Of a stretch of 64,000 nucleotides of DNA, positions 18,529 to 26,029 are shown in pieces. The stretch is from JAOTVV01 sp039591075. Its GTDB lineage: Bacteria; Gemmatimonadota; Gemmatimonadetes; Gemmatimonadales; GWC2-71-9. The position numbers and the translations under genes are program-made. Numbering within the stretch: position 1 is the stretch's first letter; each line of letters starts with the position of its first letter. The stretch is taken from the NCBI GenBank assembly GCA_039591075.1, contig JBDHEI010000007.1, positions 102,067 through 166,066 on the forward strand, read 5' to 3'. Under the pieces are notes generated by a model, which was not told the origin of the DNA, did not search any database, and was given only the letters and a program-made list of their open reading frames with translations.

Positions 18529-18570
18529 CCGGCCCCACCGATGGTGGAGACGATCCCTCGGGACACCACC

Positions 18571-19734
18571 CTATGACGCTGCCACACGGTACCACTCGCG
18601 ACCCGGCATCTCCGCCTGTGTCCGGGTGGATCTCTTCGACAGCCCGCAGGGGATCGTCGCAGGCCCTCCGGCTGGAACTTCCAGCTCCGCCCAGGGGCGG
18701 ACATCGATGCCGAACAGGATGGGGTCCGTCAGGGCGGCCTGGGGGCGGGGAGCGTTCGCCAGGCAGATGAGGCGCGGGGGCGCTGCGAGGTGTGAGAGGG
18801 CCTGCCGGGTCCAGGCGTGCACGGCCTGGTGATCGGCATCGCCGTTCAGTCCGTCGGGCCCGAAGGTGACGACCGTTGTTGGCCGGCCGTCGGCAACCGC
18901 TTTCGCCACCGTGCTCGTGGCGGTGGCGTCATCGGGATCGAGAGTGCCCGGTGCCCGCCCGAGGGCGACGATTCCGGATAACCCCTTTACCGAAGGTGCG
19001 GTCGTTGCACTCACCAGGTGGACGCCGACCTCGGCATCGCCATATCGCGCCACCGTACCGCGCATTGTGGCAATGAGGTCTTCACCGTGGGCGATGACGA
19101 TCAGCAGCGGCCCGCGACCACCGTCGGTCGCGCGGGCCGCTGCGTGGCGGATCTCGCGCCAGGCATCCCACGCCGATCGCTGGAGGGCCCCGAGACTTCC
19201 GGTGTTCTCGATGACGATGTGGCTGCGCTCGCGCTTGTCGACCGAAGCCAGTTGCGTCTCGATGAGCCGGTCCGCGTCCTCCGCCGCGAGTCCGCGGTGT
19301 TCCACGAGACGCTGCCGCCGCAGGTCGGTCGGTGCGTCGACGAGCACCACGAGATCGAACTGGTCGGGATCCAGGACCTCGAACAGGAGCGGAATGTCGT
19401 TGACGAGTACCGCATCGCCGCGCGCGTCCGCCGTGTCCGCGAGCCGCGCCCGCCGCTTCCGGACGGCGGGATGGACGATTCCATTGAGGCGAGCCCGCGC
19501 CGTGTCGTCTTGCAGGATGCGACGACGAAGCCAGGCCCGGTCGAGCGTGCCATCGGCGAGCAGCACATCTGGGCCGAATGCGTCGATGATGGCGTCGTGG
19601 GTCGGCGTTCCCGGCGCCTGTTCCTCGCGCACGAGGCGGTCGGCATCCAACACGGTAGCGCCCCACGCGGCGAAGTGCGTCACGACAGTCGACTTGCCGC
19701 TCGCCACGTTGCCGGTGAGACCCACGTTGAGCAT
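18571..19734 (-). CDS. coaE: Dephospho-CoA kinase fused to a degenerate LmbE/PIG-L-like domain
   Basis: Residues 1-200 are a complete CoaE with P-loop GLTGNVASGKST, DADRLVRE and the HPAVRKRR lid region; CoaE phosphorylates dephospho-CoA in the last step of CoA synthesis. CoaE is normally about 200 residues. Here a second domain of about 185 residues follows in the same frame. It has the LmbE/PIG-L layout: LLIVIAHGEDL instead of the canonical AHPDDE, then VVTFGPDGLNGDADHQAVH instead of GPDG..HPDH. The presumed zinc ligands His216, Asp219 and His302 are kept, but the catalytic Asp is Glu218. It starts 29 nt after tdk on the same strand. Confidence 0.88.
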   Translation of the reverse strand: MLNVGLTGNVASGKSTVVTHFAAWGATVLDADRLVREEQAPGTPTHDAIIDAFGPDVLLADGTLDRAWLRRRILQDDTARARLNGIVHPAVRKRRARLADTADARGDAVLVNDIPLLFEVLDPDQFDLVVLVDAPTDLRRQRLVEHRGLAAEDADRLIETQLASVDKRERSHIVIENTGSLGALQRSAWDAWREIRHAAARATDGGRGPLLIVIAHGEDLIATMRGTVARYGDAEVGVHLVSATTAPSVKGLSGIVALGRAPGTLDPDDATATSTVAKAVADGRPTTVVTFGPDGLNGDADHQAVHAWTRQALSHLAAPPRLICLANAPRPQAALTDPILFGIDVRPWAELEVPAGGPATIPCGLSKRSTRTQAEMPGREWYRVAAS

Positions 19735-19763
19735 GGGTCAGCGGGTGCGGTGGTTGGAGACGA

Positions 19764-20366
19764 TCACAAGAGTCGGGTTTGGTCCTCGTCCTTGCGCGGG
19801 ACCTCGTGACAGTGTCGGCACCGTGCCTCGTAGCTTTCGCTTCCCCCGACCATGATCGTCGGGGAATCGTACCGGGCTGGACGGCCATCGATGAGGCGCT
19901 GGTTGCGGCAGGCGGGGTCGCCGCAGCACACGCAGATCGCGTGGAGCTTGTCCACCACTTCGGCCACCGCCAGCAGGTAGGGCATGGGGCCAAACGGCTC
20001 CCCACGGAAATCGGTGTCAGTCCCGGCCACGATGACCCGAAGACCACGCCTGGCCAACGCGGCGCAGACCTCCACCACCGCCGTATCGAGGAACTGCGCT
20101 TCGTCGATCGCCACCACTGCGGTCTCGGGCCGTACTTCCCGCATGATCTCGGTCGACGAGTCGGCAGGCTGGGCCTCGACGGACAGTCCGTCGTGGGTGG
20201 TGACCTGGTAGACCCCGTAGCGGTCGTCCAGATGGGATTTGAAGACCTGGACACGGCACTTGGCGATGATGGCGCGTCGGACCCGCCGGATAAGCTCCTC
20301 GCTCTTGCCTGCAAACATCACGCCGGCGATGACCTCGATCCATCCGGGACGTGTGCTGTGTACCAT
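19764..20366 (-). CDS. tdk: Thymidine kinase (type II, zinc-ribbon)
   Basis: A 200-residue protein of the TK1-like family: P-loop GVMFAGKSEEL near residues 15-25, Asp-Glu in VVAIDEAQFLD, and two cysteine pairs (CVCCGDPAC region and CRHC) that form the zinc-binding lasso domain. It phosphorylates thymidine for dTTP salvage. GGAGG lies 8 nt before the ATG at 20366. It forms a pair with coaE and is divergent from hup. Confidence 0.93.
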   Translation of the reverse strand: MVHSTRPGWIEVIAGVMFAGKSEELIRRVRRAIIAKCRVQVFKSHLDDRYGVYQVTTHDGLSVEAQPADSSTEIMREVRPETAVVAIDEAQFLDTAVVEVCAALARRGLRVIVAGTDTDFRGEPFGPMPYLLAVAEVVDKLHAICVCCGDPACRNQRLIDGRPARYDSPTIMVGGSESYEARCRHCHEVPRKDEDQTRLL

Positions 20367-20417
20367 CCGTGCAGCCTCCGTGTCCGAGCAGGAGGCTACC
20401 GCCCCCGGCGTGCCGGT

Positions 20418-20429
20418 GCAAGCGCTTGC
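20418..20429. repeat. 12-bp perfect palindrome in the tdk/hup divergent region
   Basis: GCAAGCGCTTGC lies between the divergent tdk and hup genes. It resembles the central part of LacI/GalR-type operators (half-sites around a CG centre). No regulator of that type is encoded in this window. Confidence 0.4.
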
Positions 20430-20531
20430 CAAATCCGATCCCTTCCCCCTTTCTTTGATTCCAGCACGGCCGCGGCGGAGGGCGGTCGGAACTCGACCGG
20501 AAGGTCAATCCTATTCAAAAGGGGGTACGCG

Positions 20532-20813
20532 GTGAACAAGACGGAACTGACCGAGGCGCTGGCCTCGCAGGCTGGCCTGTCTAAGGCGGATGCGGGACGC
20601 GCCATCGAGGCGATCTTCGGTGACGCCGGGCTCATCGCCGGTGCGTTGAAGAAGGGCAAGAAAGTGCAGATCACGGGGTTCGGGACGTTCGTCGCCCGCC
20701 AGCGCAAGGCCCGAACCGGTCGTGATCCGCGCACCGGTAACGCTATCCAGATCAAGGCCGCGACCCTTCCGGCGTTCAAGGCCGGCCAGGCACTCAAGGA
20801 CGCGTTGAACTAG
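20532..20813 (+). CDS. hup: DNA-binding protein HU family
   Basis: A 93-residue histone-like protein: NKTELTEALASQAGLSKADA at the N-terminus, VQITGFGTFVARQRKARTGRDPRTG with the DNA-intercalating arm, and the C-terminal PAFKAGQALKDALN helix. It starts with GTG behind a strong AAAAGGGGG box; the frame is open far upstream, but homology begins here. It binds and bends DNA as a dimer in the nucleoid. Confidence 0.95.
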   Translation: MNKTELTEALASQAGLSKADAGRAIEAIFGDAGLIAGALKKGKKVQITGFGTFVARQRKARTGRDPRTGNAIQIKAATLPAFKAGQALKDALN

Positions 20814-20820
20814 GCGGGCA

Positions 20821-22146
20821 CTACTTCCGGTCGAAGCGGGCCGACACGGACCGGCCCTTCAGCGAGAGGCCGTCGAGCCCCCTGCGGGCGGCATCGGCGG
20901 CCTCTGCGCGTACTTCGACCACCGTAAAGCTCTCCCGCAGGTCCACCCGCCCGACGTCGTCCTTCGCGAGGCCGACGGCGTTGAGCAGGGCACCGACGAC
21001 ATCGCCGGGCCGGAGACCCTCGCGGCGCCCGATGCTGAGGCGCAGGTGCACCCACAGCGGCACGCCCTCGGGAAGGGACGGACCGGTGGTGTCCGCGTTG
21101 TCCCGCATGGCGAGCAACGCCGCGGCGACCAGCGCGGGATCATGCTCGTCGAGGAGCGGGGCAAGGGCGAGCAGGCTGTCCTCGGTCCCTCCACCGTCGA
21201 TACGCTCCCGCACCGCCGCCCGCAGCCGTGCCCGCGCGTCGCGGGCTCGGTCCACCTCCGCAGCAACGTGAACGACCGTCAGGGGTGCGGCAATGCGCCG
21301 CAGATACGCTTCCTGCCACGGACGGATGAACAGGATCACGCGTCCCGCGATCTCGTGCATCGCACGCAGCGCCTCCACTGTTGGAACCTCCGTGCCGATC
21401 ACGAGGTCAACCTGTTGGGTGCCGACGTCGTGCCCGACATGGATCTCGTCCTCCGCGCGGTAGTCGCTCCATCGTACGGTCGCCGCCGTCGGATCCCAAA
21501 TCAGCACCGACGTGGGGCAGATGGTGTCCAGCGCCGCGCGCACGGTGGCGACGAGATGGGGACGGCCCACGACGGCGTACCGCGTCGGGGTGGTGGGCGC
21601 GACCGGCAGCGTGGTGGTCGCCAGCTTCGGAGCACGGCGCGCATGGCGCGTAACGAACTCGGACACGCCGCCGGCGTCTGCGGTCACGACGAACCGCTGA
21701 GCCTGGCTGCATTCGCCGAGGATCGTATCCAGGTGCGCGGTAGCTCCCAGCCGCGCGTGATGCTCTGGCCAACACACGACAACGCGCTGGATGCGGTCCA
21801 GGCCGAGCCCGCCCTGCTCCAGGAGTTGCATGATCTCCGGTGGGGATGCGACCAGGGTCGCGACCCGTTGTGCCTCGAGTCGTTGACGGGTCCGTGCGAG
21901 TCCGCTGGCCTGATGCACGGGCTCGAGGTCACGGCACGCACGAGCCTCGACGACGAGGTCGTCGGCGGTTGGAAGGTCGGGGGCGAGCACGAGCGTAGCG
22001 AGCCCCGGCGATGCGCCGGCTGGGATCTGCTGGAAGAGTGGCCGCACCCCCCAGCCCGCCGGTGGTCCCTCGTAGATGAGAGGATTCCCCGTCTCAACGG
22101 CCGCACGGTGCGCGGCATCGAACTTCGGCGCAAACGTCCAAGACAC
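20821..22146 (-). CDS. DEAD-box helicase-like protein without catalytic motifs, with DbpA-type RNA-binding domain
   Basis: A protein of about 441 residues. The last 75 residues match the DbpA/CsdA RNA-binding domain (LRLSIGRREGLRPGDVVGALLNAVGL...FTVVEV). The N-terminal part follows the DEAD-box RecA layout but the key motifs are replaced. The motif I position reads EGPPAGWG (no GKT), motif Ia LVLAPDLPTADD, Ib VASPPEIMQLL, the DEAD position CWPE, and SAT is TAD. ATP hydrolysis is therefore unlikely. GTG at 22146 behind GAGGG is preferred to TTG at 22164. It could bind rRNA as a non-catalytic paralogue; that is inference. It is convergent with hup. Confidence 0.75.
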   Translation of the reverse strand: MSWTFAPKFDAAHRAAVETGNPLIYEGPPAGWGVRPLFQQIPAGASPGLATLVLAPDLPTADDLVVEARACRDLEPVHQASGLARTRQRLEAQRVATLVASPPEIMQLLEQGGLGLDRIQRVVVCWPEHHARLGATAHLDTILGECSQAQRFVVTADAGGVSEFVTRHARRAPKLATTTLPVAPTTPTRYAVVGRPHLVATVRAALDTICPTSVLIWDPTAATVRWSDYRAEDEIHVGHDVGTQQVDLVIGTEVPTVEALRAMHEIAGRVILFIRPWQEAYLRRIAAPLTVVHVAAEVDRARDARARLRAAVRERIDGGGTEDSLLALAPLLDEHDPALVAAALLAMRDNADTTGPSLPEGVPLWVHLRLSIGRREGLRPGDVVGALLNAVGLAKDDVGRVDLRESFTVVEVRAEAADAARRGLDGLSLKGRSVSARFDRK

Positions 22147-22252
22147 GACACCCTCGATTGTCAAAGAGGTGCTGGTGGTACGGTTCCCGGAAGCATGGTA
22201 GTTTGCACTCGGTTCCGACGCAACGGACGGTCGCCATGTCCCGAGGTTCTCG

Positions 22253-23089
22253 ATGACGCGCTGGTGGAATCAGCTGATGTCCCGCGTCTTCGCCCGGGTT
22301 CCCAGGCTGTCCGAAAGCTACGGCCGCCGATCGGGCGCTGTCGAGGAGGTTCCACTCCCGCCGCTGGCGGGGCTTGCCACGTTGCTGTCGGCCGCGCGGG
22401 TCGGCATCGTCACGGCGGGCGGCGTGCACCTGGCACAAGACCCACCGTTCGATATGCAGGACCCGGAGGGCGATGGATCGCTTCGGATGATCCCCGGGGA
22501 CGCCGGGGCCGGGGCGCTCCGCATCACGCACGACTACTACGATCACCGGGCCGCTGACGAGGACGTGAACTGCGTATTTCCGATCGACCGTCTTCGGGAA
22601 CTCGTCGCCGCGCGGGAGATCGGTGCCGTCGCGCCCCGGCACGTGGGCCTCATGGGCCACTTGTCGGGAACCCAGCTCGAACGGCTGCTCAATCGGGGTG
22701 CTGCCGAGATTGGGAACGTGTTTGCGATGGGTGGGGTGGATCTGGTGCTGACGGTGCCAGGGTGAACGATGTGCCACCGGTCGGTCGGACTGGTTGCCAG
22801 GATCCTGGAAGCGCAGGGGATCCCCACGGTTTCGCTGGGGGTGGTGCGCAGTATGATCGATGGCACGCCGGCGCCGCGGAACGTCTTCGTGCCGTTCCGG
22901 TTGGGCCAGGTGCTGGGTGAGCCCGGGAACGTGGCGCAGCAGCAGGCGGTGCTGCGGGCCGCGTTGGGGGCGGTGACCCGTGTCGCGGAGCCTGGCGGAC
23001 TGCTCGAGCTCCCGTTCCGCTGGAAGCGGGGGACCTATCCGGTCCCGGTCGGGATGGCCGGACAACCACCGCCCCGCGTCGATGCCTAG
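22253..23089 (+). CDS. Selenoprotein, PrdB/GrdB (D-proline/glycine reductase selenoprotein B) family, Sec at UGA 22763
   Basis: Two adjacent open stretches (22253-22762 and 22766-23089) are in the same frame and separated by a single TGA. Joined, they give a 278-residue protein with the family pattern: AGGVHLAQDPPFD, VNCVFPIDRLREL, AVAPRHVGLMGH, then VPG-U-TMCHRSVGLVARILE. Sec171 and Cys174 form a UxxC redox motif, the position at which PrdB proteins carry selenocysteine. A SECIS-like hairpin follows at the expected distance. GAGG lies 7 nt before the ATG. In Stickland fermenters this subunit reduces proline or glycine with PrdA/GrdA partners, which are not seen here, so the substrate is unknown. 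It heads an operon with a peptidase. Confidence 0.85.
22773..22797 (+). promoter_or_regulatory. SECIS element (bacterial type) for UGA 22763-22765
   Basis: GCCACCGGTC (22773-22782) pairs with GACTGGTTGC (22788-22797): 10 positions with one C/U mismatch and one G-U pair, closed by the loop GGTCG. The loop has the GU needed for SelB contact. The loop G-U begins about 18 nt after the UGA, nearly the same spacing as in E. coli fdhF as I recall it. The stem lies within the coding sequence, as expected for bacteria. Confidence 0.75.
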
Positions 23090-23112
23090 CGGGACACCCG
23101 AGGAGTTGAACG

Positions 23113-24291
23113 GTGACACGATCTGGTTCGAGGTTCATTGTCGGTTGGCTGGTCGCCGGCTTGGCGCTCGCGATGCCGGCTGACGCGCAGGAGCGGGCCG
23201 GGATTCGCTCGCTCGGCGTTCAACCGGGCATCCTCCCCACAGGGCCCCTCAATGCGATCACCGACGTGGGAGGTGTCCGCGTCGGACACGTGACGCTCGC
23301 GCTGGGTGATTCCATCAACACCGGGGTCACGGCGGTGCTGCCGCACGGGGGCAACGTCTTCCGTGAGAAGGTCCCGGCAGCGGTAGTGGTCGGCAATGGT
23401 TTCGGCAAGCTGGCAGGCTTCACCCAGGTGCAGGAGCTCGGGGAGCTGGAGTCTCCCGTGGTGCTCACCTGCACCCTATGCGTCCCACGGGCGGCGGACG
23501 CCGTCCTCACCTACTTGCTCGAGCTTCCGGGCAACGAATCGGTGCGGTCGGCCAACCCGGTGGTGGGCGAAACGAACGACGGGTTCCTCAACGACATCCG
23601 GCGCCGGCCGATCGAGGAGCATCACGTGCTCGAGGCGATCCGCGGTGCCCGGGAGGGTCGCGTGGAGCAGGGGAGCGTTGGGGCCGGACGGGGCACGATG
23701 GCGTTCGGCTGGAAGGGCGGGATCGGTACCGCGAGTCGGATGCTCCCACCCGCGATGGGTGGCTGGACGGTCGGCGCGCTGGTGCAGAGCAATTTCGGCG
23801 GGATGCTCAGCATCGCCGGCGTGCCGGTCGGGCGGGAGATGGGACGGTACTATCTCCGGGACAGGCTCGAAGCCGGACCCGACGGCATGCGGGGCGACAG
23901 CGGCGTCGACTCGTCCGCCGAGGATCGCGCGGACGGTTCCATCATGATCGTGCTGGCGACCGACGCGCCGCTCTCGCACCGCAACCTGGAGCGGTTGGCG
24001 CGGCGAGCACTGGCGGGGCTGGCCCGAACCGGGAGCGCCATGACGAACGGGTCGGGCGACTACGTCATCGCGTTCAGCACAGTGCGGGTGGCGGCGGCGA
24101 GCGAGACGACGGAGGTGCCGAATGACCAGATGAGTCCGCTGTTCTTGGCGGCACTGGAGGCCACCGAGGAGGCGATCTACAACTCCTTGCTCTATGCCAC
24201 CACCGTCCGCGGCCATCGCGGCGTCGGCGAGGCGCTGCCCATCGACGCCACGCTGGAGATTCTCAAGCGCCACGGTATCGTGGAACGATGA
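23113..24291 (+). CDS. P1/DmpA-family N-terminal-nucleophile aminopeptidase, exported
   Basis: A 392-residue protein with a signal peptide ending in ADAQ. The DmpA/BapA fold is visible: LNAITDVGGVRVGHVTL, NGFGKLAGFTQVQELG, and GRGTMAFGWKGGIGTASR. The self-cleavage site is predicted between Gly275 and Ser276 in ADGSIMIVLATDAPL, which would expose Ser276 as nucleophile of the beta chain. Family members release N-terminal amino acids, including D- or beta-residues. GTG start with a GAGGAG box; it lies 23 nt after the selenoprotein gene and overlaps the next gene (ATGA). Confidence 0.9.
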   Translation: MTRSGSRFIVGWLVAGLALAMPADAQERAGIRSLGVQPGILPTGPLNAITDVGGVRVGHVTLALGDSINTGVTAVLPHGGNVFREKVPAAVVVGNGFGKLAGFTQVQELGELESPVVLTCTLCVPRAADAVLTYLLELPGNESVRSANPVVGETNDGFLNDIRRRPIEEHHVLEAIRGAREGRVEQGSVGAGRGTMAFGWKGGIGTASRMLPPAMGGWTVGALVQSNFGGMLSIAGVPVGREMGRYYLRDRLEAGPDGMRGDSGVDSSAEDRADGSIMIVLATDAPLSHRNLERLARRALAGLARTGSAMTNGSGDYVIAFSTVRVAAASETTEVPNDQMSPLFLAALEATEEAIYNSLLYATTVRGHRGVGEALPIDATLEILKRHGIVER

Positions 24292-25517
24292 CACACGAGT
24301 CCGCTTCCCCAGCCGTCCGCCTGTCGCGGAACCTCGCGCACCTCGCGTCTGACGCACACGGGTCTCTCGATCGCGAGGTGGAGCGTCGACGCGTCGCCGG
24401 CGCTCTGGTTGCGGACCTCGCTCGGGAGGAGCCGGCGATCGACCCACCGCGCGGCTCGCTCGAGGCGGCGCTGAAGACGCTGCGCGAAGGGCATGGGCCT
24501 ACGTCGGCCGCCGGCGGGCTGGAGCTGCGGGCTGCCGCGGCGCGGTACCTGTCGCTGCTATCCGGAGGTCGGCCCGTGAACGCCGACCACGTCGTGGTGT
24601 CGGCCGGCGCGCGGCACGCATGCTTCACCGCGTTCTTCTCCCTGTTCGAACACGGGGATCACGTTCTGCTTCCCAAGCCCGGGTGGCCTGCGTTTGAAGG
24701 TCTCGTCCGTCTCGCGCGAGCCTCGCCGGTTGCGATCCAGGGCGACCTCGAATGGAGCCTCAAGGTGAGTGCGCACGATCTCGGTGCGCGAAGTGACGCC
24801 CGAACCGCGGGACTCGTGCTCTCGACGCCAGTGAATCCGACCGGCGCCGTGTATACCCGCTCCGAGCTGAAGACGCTGTTTGAATGGGCACTGGAGCGCA
24901 ATCTCTGGATTGTGTGCGACGAGACGTACCGCCGTGTGCACTACGGATCCGGTCCCGCCCCATCGGCCCTGGATCTGCCCGATGAGTTGCTGCAGCGGGC
25001 GGTCGTGGTCACGGGACTGGACGCCTCCCACGGGCTGGCGGGCTGGCAGATCGCGGTGGCCTTGGCACCGCCCGAGGTCAGTCGCGCGATGGGCCGGGTG
25101 CAGGAGCACGCGATGGGAGCGGTGCCCTGGCCGGCACAGCGTGGCGCGGCGGCGGCGCTCTCGAGCGACCGCGCCGACCACGATCTAGCTCGGTGGCTCG
25201 ACACGCTGCGCGAGCACCGTGACGCCGTGGTGGCGTACTTTCGCCGCGAACTCCCCGGCGTCGAGTTCATCGAGCCGCTTGGAGCATACTACTTCTTCTT
25301 CCGCGTGGACGGCTTCTTCAACGGCTCGATTGCATCGGCCCGAGCCTTTTGCGAACGGCTGGTGGAGGAACACGGTGTCGCGCTCGCCCATGGCGGCACG
25401 TTTGGCGACGAGCGATGGGTGCGGCTCAACTATGCCGCTAGCCGTCGTGATATCGAATGGGGGCTAGAAGGCCTGGCCACCTTCGTGCGGTCTCTTACGG
25501 GAGGCGACGTGTCATGA
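24288..25517 (+). CDS. Class I/II aminotransferase-like protein lacking the PLP lysine
   Basis: A 409-residue fold-type I protein. Family landmarks are present: TPVNPTG (Asn183), VCDETYRR (Asp211, pyridine-N contact) and WVRLNYA (Arg379, carboxylate contact). The SKxxxxxGxR segment that normally supplies the Schiff-base lysine reads LDASHGLAGWQ: Lys is Ala246 and the following Arg is Gln254. Ordinary transamination is therefore not expected. It is translationally coupled to the DmpA-like gene before it and the orphan after it. It may bind PLP non-covalently or act as a binding or regulatory protein; both are inference. Confidence 0.85.
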   Translation: MTHESASPAVRLSRNLAHLASDAHGSLDREVERRRVAGALVADLAREEPAIDPPRGSLEAALKTLREGHGPTSAAGGLELRAAAARYLSLLSGGRPVNADHVVVSAGARHACFTAFFSLFEHGDHVLLPKPGWPAFEGLVRLARASPVAIQGDLEWSLKVSAHDLGARSDARTAGLVLSTPVNPTGAVYTRSELKTLFEWALERNLWIVCDETYRRVHYGSGPAPSALDLPDELLQRAVVVTGLDASHGLAGWQIAVALAPPEVSRAMGRVQEHAMGAVPWPAQRGAAAALSSDRADHDLARWLDTLREHRDAVVAYFRRELPGVEFIEPLGAYYFFFRVDGFFNGSIASARAFCERLVEEHGVALAHGGTFGDERWVRLNYAASRRDIEWGLEGLATFVRSLTGGDVS

Positions 25518-26029
25518 CCGAGGCGAGTCTCTTCAGCGGCAGGGTCGAGCCGCTCGACGGTGATCTTCCGACGCTCACCTACACGTGGGACGCCGAGACC
25601 GAGATCCTGTCTTGCCATCTCGACGTCAAGAACACCAGAGGACTGACCGGTTCGATCGAGCTGGAAGACGCCCAAGGGGCCATCGTGACGCTCGATTTCG
25701 TGAGCGGGGCGATGCAGGGAGTGGAAGTGGTCGTCTGGCCTGAGACGACCCGGGCAAACCTCAGCCCGCCTGCGACCGACGAGCGAGGCCGCTTCGTCGT
25801 TCCAGCGCGCCCTTCGCAACCAGGGATCGCCGTTCTGGAGGTCGACGCGGTGTTGTGGGCGGAAGCGACAGCCGACGAGTCTACGATCCACCTGGGGATC
25901 GGGGGTCGGCGACCCACACGGGGTGTGGCGCTCGCCGACAAGCTCCTCCTCGACGTGGACGAGCGTGGGGAGCCCGCCGGGTTCTGGCTGCTGTCCGTTC
26001 CGCCGTTTCCCCAAGAGAGAGAGGTGTGA
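25514..26029 (+). CDS. Unknown protein in selenoprotein operon
   Basis: A 171-residue acidic, beta-rich protein without signal peptide or membrane span. The start ATG at 25514 overlaps the previous stop (ATGA), and its own stop overlaps the next ATG (TGATG), so it belongs to this operon. A late LLLDVDERGEPAGFWLLSVP stretch resembles the DUF2283 strand pattern (short D-x-x-G-x-x-x-G motif). No catalytic motif is recognised. Confidence 0.65.
   Translation: MTEASLFSGRVEPLDGDLPTLTYTWDAETEILSCHLDVKNTRGLTGSIELEDAQGAIVTLDFVSGAMQGVEVVVWPETTRANLSPPATDERGRFVVPARPSQPGIAVLEVDAVLWAEATADESTIHLGIGGRRPTRGVALADKLLLDVDERGEPAGFWLLSVPPFPQEREV

Noticed and set aside
18465..18570. Glycine riboswitch upstream of gcvH
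   Set aside because: The gap is only about 105 nt, holds the promoter near the start codon, and shows no tandem aptamer pattern.
22763..22765. TGA read as a genuine stop creating two separate genes
   Set aside because: The downstream stretch continues the same protein family in the same frame, lacks its own ribosome binding site at the ATG at 22769, and a SECIS-like hairpin follows the TGA.
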